Positions 1 to 9,304 of a DNA stretch of 22,005 nucleotides are shown here, one piece after another; positions within the stretch are counted from its first letter, which is position 1; every line of letters starts with the position of its first letter. The notes under the pieces were generated by a model that did no database searches, was not told where the DNA came from, and saw only the letters and a list, made by a program, of their open reading frames with translations. The position numbers and the translations under genes are program-made. Source of the DNA: Bigelowiella natans CCMP2755 (taxonomy: Eukaryota > Cercozoa > Chlorarachniophyceae); contig ADNK01001209.1 in NCBI GenBank assembly GCA_000320545.1, positions 1 to 22,005 of the forward strand. The letters run 5' to 3'.

Positions 1-340
1 CCACAAGAATTTTCCCAAAGTTGCCCGTAGGACCGGAAGAGGAGGCGGGCTATTTGATTTCCAAAGAAACACCTTTTGTTGTTGTTTTTTTAGAAAATCA
101 AGGGGAAAAAAAAACATGGTTTTTTTTTTATTTCCCCTTCTCCCCCCCCCCCCCCTCCCCCCTTTTTTTTAACCCTTGGGCAAAAACACCTCCCGTGCAA
201 ATAGACAAAAACGTAGTCCCCCTTTTGTTCTAGGTTTTTTCCCCATTTGTGGGGGTTTACACTCCCAGGGTTTTATTTTTAATTCCCCCAGAAGCGGGGG
301 GGGGGGGGGGGGGGGGGCAACGGAGAGATGATAGCAAACG
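1..340. other. homopolymer-rich left edge, possibly unreliable sequence
   Basis: The first 340 bases are dominated by runs of A, T, C and G, including a C run near 143-155 and a 22-base G run at 296-317. No reading frame here continues the threonine synthase gene that points into it. It is either the inside of that gene's next intron or poor base-calling at a contig end. I see no gene in it. Confidence 0.5.
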
Positions 341-372
341 AGAACCAGCGAACGTGAGAACAAGAGAAATAG

Positions 373-375
<3 letters not shown>

Positions 376-418
<43 letters not shown>

Positions 419-495
419 GGGAGTTGACTTGATGATAATGATGATGATGATGATGATGAAGGTGATGACGAAAATGATGATGATGATGATGATGA
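376..495. repeat. (GA)n and (GAT)n microsatellites
   Basis: An uninterrupted GA tract (376-413) is followed by an imperfect GAT/ATG tract (about 431-495). Both lie in the intron that follows the last visible exon of the minus-strand threonine synthase gene. Open frames through them encode only poly-His, poly-Ser or Ser-Leu repeats and are not genes. Confidence 0.9.
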
Positions 496-551
496 GATGG
501 AACATCCCTCTTCCACGACGACTGTGTTCTCATTCATAGCGGAAACATTAC

Positions 552-2558
552 CTCCTTCTTAAATGCAGGGTCTGAGAATAGCGCCTTGACAATGTTCTTT
601 GATATACAATAATGCTTATATCACCAATTCGTCAATAAAGGAGCGTTTGCTGTTTACTTTTCTTCTAACCAACAAGAAGACAAACTTGCCGCGTTGTTGC
701 TAGCTAGTCGCCTTAGGAATACGATTATCTGGTATCTTATGAAGTCGCTACCTGTGCGTCATCGAAGTTTCCTTGAAGAGCGATGTTGTGAATGTTCTCG
801 TCTAAGACTGTTACCATCTGATATGATGACATCGTGGAGGCATAATAGGTGAAGGGGGTTACTCTATTATTATTTGTAGTAGTTCCAACGAAGTGTTCTG
901 CTCTCCATGTTTTCTTCTCCATCATCAACTCATTATCATCAACCCATCAGCATTATCATCAATTCACAATCCCCCCCCTCCCCCAAACCTGCATTTCCTG
1001 AATCGGACTGGTCTTCCCATTTGGATATAGGATGAAGCACTCTACCCCCTTCTTCCCTCGAAGACCGTGAATGGCGGAACTGCCAGTATCACCGCTGGTG
1101 GCGCCCAACACAGTCATCAACTCGATTCTGAGCACATCGTCCAACACCACAACAAGCATATAAATAAATAAATAAATATATATATATATAAGCGCACTGT
1201 AATTGACGGATTGGGGTAAAGAGGAAAGAGATATAGCAGTTTGCACTGCCCCCCCCCCCCCCCCCCCCTTTTTTTCATGGGGGTGAATTGACCCGCGCGA
1301 TGCTAGAAAATGCTCAAACAGGTTTCCAAGAAATTGAAGCGCCACGTCCTGAATTGACGATAAGTGGTTGGAGAGGAGGAGGAGGAGGAGGAGGAGGAGG
1401 AGGAGGAGGAGAAGGAAGTAAGACAAAAATCATCGTTGGGAAGCATCACTAATTCGTCGCAAGAACAGATTCTCTAAGGCACATTAAGGGAGAGGGACGA
1501 AACTTCACCGTACCTTGAAAGCGAAAGTGGGGCCGTGGTACAGCTCAAGAATAGAAAGACTCTCGTCGAGTTTGCTGACAACAAGAATAGATAACAATTT
1601 AGCAATGGATGCATTTACTACTGATATCCAAAGTTATGCGTGGATGAACTGTTTTGCTCACGGGAAGTAGAAGAGTCTAGAAACAATAGCAGCATGTTAC
1701 ATCATCGTCATGTGAAACGAGAACATCTTTCAAGACGACGGCAAAACCGTAAATTGGATTCCGATGCAAAAACTGAATTTCAGAGATGTAGTTTCATGAG
1801 ATGTTTTGTATTCTTCGATGTCACTCACGTCACTGGTGTGATCTGTGGCGAGCGAAATTTCGAATAACTACGGTCGATTATATCTTTCAAGTCCTGTATG
1901 CATGGCAGCACATTAGATTGAGTTTTTCCGGATATAGTAGGATTGCTGCACAATCAAACGTGTCATATTTTCCACAAATAGGTGCTTTAAGTTTGGATGT
2001 GGCTTATAACGCGCACACCGTATTCATAAGAAAGTCTCCTTGAGTCTGTACTGTAAAGAAGGGGAGAGGGGTAGTTTCTGCAGGCATTATGTTCATTGTA
2101 GCGCGGACCTTCTCAGCGATCTCCGAGTCGGGAATAAAGTGCTTCATAACTTCGAATGCTAAATCTTGAAAGCTAAGTCCCCTGGTTTAAAAGATTCATC
2201 AAATATGATCAGATGTTCCTTATTCTATGTGTTGTCGTTGCTTTGAGTTGCAAATCTCACGACCTCCACATTTCTGGAGCTCCTTTTGGGAATTGAGGAA
2301 TATGGGTCGGCACCATTAATCCACGATCACTTGCTAGTCCTTGTAGTACGGCGTCTCCGAAGCCCATCTCTTCCATCCCTCCACGAGTGCTCACGTACTT
2401 CGGCGCTGTGTGTTGGAAAAAATAAGGGAACAGGAAGGGGGGGGATTCGAATGCGCTGCTCCTGTCCTCGTCAATGTACGAAAAATCATACCGGTGGAGA
2501 AGCATCGGAGAAGCTGAGTGCGGTTTATCCTCAAGGTTCTTGAAAAACGAGGCAGCAT
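552..2558 (-). CDS. thrC: threonine synthase, N-terminal part (3' end beyond left edge)
   Basis: This is a pyridoxal-phosphate enzyme that converts O-phosphohomoserine to threonine. Exons on the minus strand, in transcript order: 2492-2558, 2264-2405, 2109-2172, 1829-1893, 1514-1574, 1293-1348, 989-1127, 752-817, 552-596. All phases agree and give 235 residues; the rest of the roughly 500-residue enzyme would lie left of base 1. Family signatures are KYVSTRGG at the start of the catalytic part, LELYHGPTFAFKD (the Lys of AFKD is the expected PLP lysine), GATSGDTGSSAI (phosphate-binding loop), ILYPNGKTSPIQEMQ, and VLDENIHNIALQGNFDDAQ. The first 22 residues are rich in Arg, Ser and Leu and lack acids, as in a mitochondrial or plastid presequence, ending near RCFST. 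The start is the first ATG in frame. Three donors are GTC-type (2263, 2108, 1292). Gene symbols for this enzyme vary (THR4 in yeast). Confidence 0.93.
1249..1268. repeat. C20 homopolymer in threonine synthase intron
   Basis: A run of 20 C lies in the intron between exons 1293-1348 and 989-1127. It reads as a G run on the transcribed strand. A TA-rich tract (about 1165-1192) lies in the same intron. Confidence 0.85.
1376..1413. repeat. (GGA)n tract, pyrimidine tract of an intron
   Basis: This is a near-perfect GGA repeat on the plus strand. On the threonine synthase strand it is a TCC repeat ending about 28 bases before the acceptor at 1349, so it probably serves as, or expands, the polypyrimidine tract. 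The long Leu-rich open frame through it is an artefact of the repeat. Confidence 0.85.
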
Positions 2559-3104
2559 GGTCGCAAGGGGGGGGGCCGTTGTGTGGGTGATAAACAGGGA
2601 CACGTGGCTCTTGCACTCCCAGAGATTTACAGAGATTCTGACTTTATCCCAGAGATTCTCAGAAATCATATGGGGTTTAGTACCGGTTTTTCCAGATGTT
2701 TACGGACAATATCGGGGACTTGTTCGGATCCCAAAAAGGCACACATCGGAACGCAAGCCGGATGGCGCCCGAAGCTGGCTGAATGGTGGGAGGATGTGTG
2801 TTTTGCTGATGAGAGGCCAGTATTAAGGGGACTGCAACGTTTCCAGATTTTATGAGCATGGGCCACGATCCGTGTCATTGTCATTTGATAGGGTTTTGAT
2901 GTTGCATGTATTTCGTGTCGGGTCTTTCGTGATGAGGTCATCGCCAAAGCGTTTGAAGTGTGACTCAGCTATCACTCGAGGGTTTCATACGCTTTGTCTA
3001 TTTCTTTTTGGAACTGATTCGAACAGATTGTTGCAATTTGCCATTGCACATCATCATCATCATCATCATTGTCTCTGTGGTGCAACCGTCCATGTGATCA
3101 TCAG
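2559..3104. promoter_or_regulatory. divergent spacer, threonine synthase / ARFRP1-like
   Basis: This stretch of about 550 bases separates two genes read away from each other, so it should hold both promoters. It probably also holds the 5' leader and start codon of the GTPase gene. ATG followed directly by GT occurs at 2557-2559 and 2783-2785; either could be an ATG-only exon for the GTPase. A short CAT repeat occurs at about 3049-3069. I see no convincing TATA or other named box. Confidence 0.5.
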
Positions 3105-3667
3105 TACACGCTACTATCTGGGCTTTATACTTACCTCACCGAAAAGGTGGTGTTTATCGGCGCTACTGACATTCATGACACTGTTGTCTCTGATGATGTG
3201 GAAAACGTTGATGATGACGATGATAGTGGGTTGATGATTAGAACGAGTCCTCAATCTTCATCTTCATCATCAGGTGCAGTACCAAGTACTTTTACTCGGC
3301 CTAGATTATGCTGGGAAGACGGTATTATCAGTTCTACGTGATTCTTCTTTTTCTTCGCTGTAATCTTCTAAAGCCCATTCTGAGACTTATATCCAATGCT
3401 TTCCCCAGACGTTCAAAGAGCAGTGCGAATTCATATACTCAGGTAATGTGAAAAAAATTGACAGTCTCCAGGGAATCGAAGCCAATTCTAATTCACGCCT
3501 GTACGGGGGGTGGGTGATTGTAGGTGGCGGAGACGGTAAAAGCATGCGCAGTCGAATCGAGGAAAAAACTTCTCCGACAGTGGGACTGAACAGTAAGACT
3601 CTCTTCATCATTAAACAACACAAAAACGAAATAATGACTGAAATGATGGTGAAACTCGCGATGAGTA

Positions 3668-3703
<36 letters not shown>

Positions 3704-5431
3704 TTGTGTGTGTGTGTAATTATGTAAGAATGTAATATTTTCATGTAGCTATAAACACCTACGTTTTCTTCATTATTATGACGCTCAGTTGGGAAAATAG
3801 AGACAGGGCGTGTGAAGCTACTGCTATGGGATCTTGGAGGTAGATATCAGCACAGCGTGACGCGTAGCAAATTTATGCAGTTATACCCGAGAAATAGTAA
3901 AATTCTAGGTACGTGAGGATGAGTGTCTAATTGTTATTATTCTGAAACTGCCAGGGCAAGAAGGCTTGAGGCAACTTTGGCACAACTATTTTGCGGAGGT
4001 ATTAGTTCAATTATCCTCCAATGTGATATGTAACGCATGGCGCACACACACACACAACACACGTCATATGCTTTCGATCGTTGAAATCTCTCGAAGTCGG
4101 CTAAAAAGCTGGGTTTTGATTTTTGTTCGTCTACTGACTGCCTGTGCGATTTTAGGCCCATGCCGTCATCTTCATAGTTGACTCGACAGATGTGGAGCGG
4201 TTAAGAGAAGCGAAAGAGATCTTAGGTGCAAGTCAACGATGTGCGATCCGTCTTTTCCCTTGCTGGAGAAATGGAGTGCATGTGCATGTATATATGTATA
4301 CTATGGACGTTTCATATTGCGATAGCATGTCATCGACGTTGCAGAAAGAGAGCGCTCGAAACCGTTTGTATTTTGTGAAAGTACATCAAGCTGATTGAAA
4401 ATCGGATTAAACTTATCATCACCGAAATTGTCTTCTTCTTGGTAGACACTTTGCTGGAGGATCCGAAGCTAAAAGGTGATACGATGACATACCAACTATC
4501 CCCCCCCCCCCCCCGCAAACACACACTACACACCCACAATCATGCATGTCAAAGGCCCGCTCCTTGTAGTATCATTGCCACATATCTCATCTCGTGTTCT
4601 TCGTTTGAAAGGCGCACCGTTCTTGATATTAGCGAACAAGCAGGTGATGCGATGAAAATGATCCCTAGAGATTCCATAGAATTAACGATGATGAAGTCGA
4701 TTCAGCAGTCGAGCTCACAGTTTATAGCTGTAAGCATCAATTTTTTTCCGCCAACAGCTGTACGTGAAAATCCTCATCGGCATTTTCCGATGAAGATGCT
4801 ACTGATTGCACGAGCATTGGTTTTTTTGCGTTTCATTTTTGTATTCTTCTTCGTCTTCTTCTTCGTCTTCTTCTTATTGTTGTTGCTGTTAATGATATTT
4901 TCGTGAAAAGGACGTTCCCGGAGCGCTGGGGGAATCAGCCATCACAAAGGTTTTTGCATGCCAACACAAACGCTTTCTATTTCTCGAAGCTCGCCGCAGC
5001 AAACACATAGCCAAAACAAGAGAGATTGTGACGGTCCTCGAGGGCAGCATTGATGCGCCAAATGCCGTATTACAGCTACAGGCTGAAGATTCACAACACT
5101 ATCATCATTATTATTATTATTACTATTATTATTGTCATCGTCATCACCGTTAATCTTTGATCGATGTACCTCTCCGCGTCACCACGTGCTCAATGAGGGT
5201 GTCCTAGACCAAAGTGCACCGTTATTTGTCGTTTCACGCAGAGGGAGATCAATTCTTATTGACTGATAAATTTTGGTTGAAAACAACGGCGTTTGTGCCT
5301 CGACGACCTACCACCTCGCAGGTGCTGAACATGGAAAGGAGCAGCACGGGAATGCCACAGAAGAACAAGTTGAAGCCGAAAACAGCGATAGCAGATGGAG
5401 AGGTACGAGGATGAAGAGAATGCATGCATGC

Positions 5432-5470
<39 letters not shown>

Positions 5471-6035
5471 AAGATACGTCGACTGTGCTAAAGATATCGT
5501 CGTCAGGGATTCTTTTATTCCGATTACTTTTGCCCTTGACGACTCCGCAGTTGTGTGGTCATTATCACTGACGTGCATGAACGTGTTCTCTTAGAAAAAG
5601 AAGGCCATTAAACCGCTACCCGAGAAGAGGGAAACGAAGATCGATATCGGTAGTGCAAAGGGTGAGCATGGCCCTGTTTGAGCGCCTTTCTTTAGGAATG
5701 GATTTTGTCGTTTGTTCCCGGTGTGAATCTTGGATTTGCGTCCCGGGACATTCAGCATGACTTTGAGCGTTGTTTGTGTTGCTTCACAAATCTCAGCATC
5801 AAACGCCCGGCGAATACAGGGAGTCAGTGCGCTCAAGGGGTCAATATTTAATAAGAGTGTCCGCCTTGACTTCCGCTTTCAGTCGATTCGTGCAGCGTGT
5901 TGTGATAAGGTTGTTTTCCTATATATCTCAGCACAAATGTGAAGCAGGCTATCGACTGGATATTATCCGTGAGTAGTCTTTGACCTGCATCTATAAATAC
6001 ATATATGTGCACGCGTATTTCCACAGATTGCATAA
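3105..6035 (+). CDS. ARFRP1: ARFRP1/Arl3-type ARF-family small GTPase
   Basis: This trans-Golgi GTPase family acts upstream of Arl1 and golgin recruitment. Exons: 3105-3146, 3274-3321, 3409-3442, 3524-3592, 3789-3839, 3955-3998, 4156-4225, 4446-4475, 4612-4643, 4911-4949, 5322-5402, 5595-5661, 5797-5839, 5932-5968, 6027-6035. They join in phase to 231 residues; the initiator Met must be on an upstream exon, since the family begins Met-Tyr-Thr-Leu-Leu and exon 1 starts Tyr-Thr-Leu-Leu. Motifs, numbering Met as 1: GLDYAGKT (24-31, P-loop), PTVGLN (60-65, switch I), WDLGGQE (79-85), ANKQD (138-142) and VSAL (213-216). There is no Gly2, so it is not myristoylated like ARF. Residues about 160-208 form a Lys-rich insertion between NKQD and SAL. 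The last exon encodes only Ile-Ala-stop; reading through its donor would instead end in Val-Ser-Ser-Leu. The donor at 5840 is GTCAAT. Confidence 0.92.
3668..3718. repeat. (TA)n(TG)n microsatellite in intron
   Basis: A TA tract (about 3668-3697) runs into a short TG tract. It lies wholly in the intron between the ARFRP1-like exons 3524-3592 and 3789-3839. The same TA-then-TG composite occurs at 21823-21880. Confidence 0.9.
4848..4876. repeat. (TTC/GTC)n pyrimidine-rich repeat in intron
   Basis: An imperfect TTCTTCGTC repeat lies 35 bases before the acceptor of exon 4911-4949 of the GTPase gene. It is followed by a T-rich stretch and a possible branch-point sequence (GTTAAT). It looks like an expanded polypyrimidine tract. 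Confidence 0.75.
5435..5467. repeat. (TG)n microsatellite in intron
   Basis: A TG repeat follows an ATGCATGC stretch in the intron between GTPase exons 5322-5402 and 5595-5661. The Cys-Val and His-Thr repeat frames through it are not coding. Confidence 0.9.
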
Positions 6036-6053
6036 ATGGACGTAATTGCATTG

Positions 6054-6059
6054 AATAAA
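6054..6059 (+). terminator. polyadenylation signal AATAAA of the GTPase gene
   Basis: A perfect AATAAA lies 19 bases after the stop codon of the 9-base last exon. This supports placing the 3' end of the gene here. Confidence 0.55.
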
Positions 6060-7675
6060 ATGACTTTGCGATGTTGTTCTTTCCCTGAGCAAATACAAAT
6101 TTACTGCTACCGAACATTGTCAAGAGTTATTGTTGCATGGATGATCATATTCGCATCGTATTTCACGCCCCACTGTGCTTCGTAATTGACAATGATTAGG
6201 TGATTCCAACATGCTCCAGAACAAGTCGAATAAAGCTAGAATCTGTGTAGCATACAGATATTTATGTGAATGTATCTGTGCATGAACGCACTGCCCCCTA
6301 GACATCGACTAAGCTCACCCGCCAGCACCACGCTGCATCCTGCCTAAACAGCACTTGAAACCAATCACCTTTGTAATTCAGACTTTCTCTTCTTAAATGA
6401 GTCAATAGAGATTTGATAGAACAAGCTTACACTACTACCATGACGCAATTTGTAGTCGCAGCATTACACACATACAGCCTCATCCCTTTAGCATGGTGAT
6501 CTAGTGATGCATGCTATGCAGTGGCCAAACTGGCGAAGTGTACGTGCCGCGTGCTGAGTCCACTAGCCCATGCGACTGTCAGTCTGTCCACAACGGCCAC
6601 AACGCTAGACAGCCTATTGCCTGGCGTGGACGCGTACTAGTTGCATATGCATCGCAGTACACACATCACGGGCGGCTCATGCACGATGTAGACTGGCGCT
6701 GTAAAGTGTGTTTGTGATTGTGCATCGCACAATAACACCTTCGATCAGACATAGAGTGACAATATAACAATGCAAATTGTGTTCTCTAGCTAGCTAGGCT
6801 GTTTCGAGTATACGAGCGAACGCTTGTGTCAAAATGAGAATGACCCCAGTGAATGTATAAATGGCCTTTTCCGCCGCTGGGGAATTTTCAACGCAAAATA
6901 TAAAAATTTAAAGCAGGCGAATTGTTTGCAGTATAGTCATGCGTGCAACCGCGCGATGCATGTGCTGACTACATAGCTGCTAGCTGAGCTAGTGCATCGC
7001 ATGAGCTGTTTAGCTGGAATCGTATCAATGCAATGTATGTTCACGCACAAGCACCATGGCTATAGCTCTACAGTCTAGAGCTCTAGACCTAGCTAGCCAT
7101 GACTGTCTAGCTAGCTGTGGGAAAATCAAATATGAGCTGATCGACACCTTTCAACACAATGATGCAATATGTTATAGCAGCATGATGTGTTCGCAAACGA
7201 ACCGCCATCAAATCACAATTGCACCGCTGCTATGCATGCTGCATTGCACAGCTACATGAGAATGAGCACTGAACAAATTCAATTTGATTGATTACATCCT
7301 TCCTACAAATTGTACTCTAATAAACTAGCACCCACGCACGCTAGCACGGAACTGATCGATGTCGACAATAATAAATCGAAGATTTTTGCCAATATAAATA
7401 AAATCACGTAGCAAATCGTACACCAGCACTACGACGTGAGTGTGTTTGCGCTGCCACATAGCGTACGTACAAAAGATTGCGCGTGTGTATGTATGCACAT
7501 GATTTTGGACGACATGTTCATCACAGATATCTAAATAAGCCAACAACCAGTCACAGCTAAACATACCATGTGCGGCGTCTTAAAATGTTGTGTTTGAGAT
7601 TATCGGCTAACAATATTATCGATTTGCGCAACAGCATGCCCAATAGAATAATTCTGAATTCCAATGAAATTACAT
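6060..7675. other. gene-free convergent spacer, palindrome-rich
   Basis: This spacer of about 1.6 kb lies between two gene ends. From about 6480 to 7350 it is crowded with short palindromes (GCTAGC, CTAGCTAG, ATGCAT, TCTAGA) and near-repeats such as CATCGCA. The short open frames in it have no recognisable protein character and no plausible splice context. It carries copy A of the dispersed repeat (7240-7304). Confidence 0.65.
7240..7304 (+). repeat. dispersed ~60-base repeat, copy A
   Basis: It begins TGCATTGCACAGCTACAT, continues through GAACAAATT and an AT-rich middle, and ends near TACATCC. Copies B (14082), C (14580) and D (20553, minus strand) share this order of blocks. Copy A is closest to D at the left end. 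Confidence 0.7.
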
Positions 7676-7681
7676 TTTATT
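7676..7681 (-). terminator. polyadenylation signal AATAAA of RPS14
   Basis: TTTATT on the plus strand is AATAAA on the minus strand, 84 bases beyond the RPS14 stop codon. Confidence 0.5.
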
Positions 7682-7764
7682 GGTCGATAACCCTTGAAGA
7701 AACATGCCACACGTCGATGATTGCCACTCTATAGCAATACACAAACGTGATATTTGCCGGGAAA

Positions 7765-8588
7765 TTACAGACGACGACCGCGGCGACCTCCTTTCCTTCG
7801 TGTACTGTCGGTAGGGGTTGGAGTAACATCCTCTGCGAAAAAAAAAGGATGAAGTCAAATATCGCAAAAAGGTAAAAACAAATCTTAAAATCTAAGATTC
7901 CAACAATTTCACAAATGTCTGTTCGGTCCCTTAATGATATAATATTACCAATACGTCCTAGGCGCATTCCTGCACGAGCAAGAGCACGGAGAGCAGATTG
8001 TGCACCAGGGCCTGCAGTCTTAGTCTTGTTACCTCCTACAGCTCGAAGCTTGATGTGGAGGGCGTTGATGCCACGGTTCTGATGTGTTATTGGTGGATAT
8101 TTAGGGGGGGGGATACGGGCAGAATACAAAACCTATCTTGGATGAATCTATATTGGATGAATATTGAAGTTCATACTAACCTTGCACATAACAGCAACAT
8201 CCTGAGCGGCAAGCATCGCTGCGTAAGGGGAAGACTCGTCACGGTCTGCTTTGACCTTCATACCTCCAGTCACTTTCGCAATAGTTTCACGGCCGGAGAG
8301 ATCAGTGATGTGCTGAGGGTAATTAGGTAAATGCTGTTAGAATATTTCTACGGTGTTATCGCTTGAATATTTTAATTACCACGAATGTATCATTGAAGGA
8401 TGCGTAGATATGAGCGACACCGAAAACGTGGGTATCGTCACCAACGTTAGCTGGTCCGTACTTAACTGGTGCTCCTTCTTCCTTCTTTCCCTGTGATACA
8501 AACAAGTGCCAATGATGAGTTTACTCCCTTTTAAGAATTCAAGCTCCATCTTTCCTCTCCCCCTCCGCCATTCTATTGGGCTCACCAT
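7765..8588 (-). CDS. RPS14: 40S ribosomal protein S14 (uS11)
   Basis: A small-subunit platform protein of the cytosolic ribosome. Exons in transcript order: 8586-8588, 8380-8490, 8181-8312, 7949-8078, 7765-7832, giving 147 residues, close to the usual length of about 150. The sequence is highly typical: [97 protein letters not shown] (split here by the last intron before the Glu). The first coding exon is just ATG followed by GTGAGC; the next exon starts Gly-Lys-Lys-Glu-Glu in phase. The N-terminus is a few residues shorter than in animals. All other introns have GT-AG ends. The gene diverges from the large plus-strand gene at 9305. Confidence 0.97.
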
Positions 8589-9304
8589 GGTGCTTGATGA
8601 TTTTTATGAGTGCGGCAAGGAAATATGTACAGAATATGCATAAAACAAGGCCTTTTTTGTACAATTTCTTGCATAGTCCGTCGGCGAATTAACGAATTTC
8701 ACCGCGAGCTGGAGATTACGAATATCGGACAATGCCTGACCATGTTTCTTTCGTAGTATCCTAGTAATCTCGAGAGATACTTGTAGAAGAAACCAAACAA
8801 ACACCGGGACTAACGGAAGATTTAAAGAATCGTTTCGAACACAGGAGAATTTATCGTGAAGTGAGCTTACAGCTTAATGAAAGAGATATCCAGGAGATCT
8901 TCGTTGAAAATCTTAGCATTTTCCACTCTTTGTAGACACAGTCTCAGTCGCTTCCGCATTTCTTTGGATCTCCGCAGATTCAGATTTTATTCTATCCTCG
9001 ATTATTTTTCGCCTGGGTATTCGATCATTAATTATGTGGATTTTTGCAAGAATTTGTATGACGTTCAAAATTTAACGCCTTGGAATATCAAAACAGGAAC
9101 TAAAATTTAGAGCAGTGGAGGAGCGATCCAGGTGATTAATCTCAGAGAGGTGACATTGGTCTATAAGGTGGTCCCATCCCGCAGAAAGCAATCAAGGAGA
9201 GGGATCTGTAGGGAGAATTCCGTGAATATGAGATGAAGTAGGCCCATTTGGTAAATGAAGTAATCCAAACTTATAATTTTCAGAACCGACCACCCTTCGA
9301 AGTC
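8589..9304. promoter_or_regulatory. divergent spacer, RPS14 / J-FN3-CCCH gene
   Basis: About 720 bases between two divergent genes, presumably holding both promoters and 5' leaders. The frame of the downstream gene stays open upstream to a CAG at 9282-9284 that could be a splice acceptor, so a non-coding or coding 5' exon may lie here. The open frame 8877-9110 has no splice link or recognisable motif. No named promoter box is clear. Confidence 0.45.

Noticed and set aside
169-537. Poly-Ser, poly-His and poly-Ile open frames on the minus strand
   Set aside because: They are translations of the GA and GAT microsatellites; no non-repeat protein sequence and no splice context.
959-1426. 155-codon minus frame starting with poly-Leu
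   Set aside because: It joins two true threonine synthase exons through introns made of GGA and C repeats. The exons are real; the continuous frame is not.
2518-2947. Several 60-100 codon frames on both strands around the divergent spacer
   Set aside because: They overlap the first threonine synthase exon or the promoter spacer, have no motif and start at arbitrary codons.
5214-5414. 66-codon frame read as one continuous exon
   Set aside because: No ATG. Only the part from 5322 to 5402 is needed by the GTPase splice model; the upstream part is better explained as intron.
6830-6870. Possible fifth copy of the 60-base repeat (GAGAATGACC then GTGAATG)
   Set aside because: Only one block matches and both ends are missing; not distinguishable from chance.
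8877-9110. 77-codon plus frame upstream of the J-FN3-CCCH gene
   Set aside because: Phe/Ser/Arg-rich, stops before the gene, and no donor links it in phase to the exon at 9305. It may be 5' leader.
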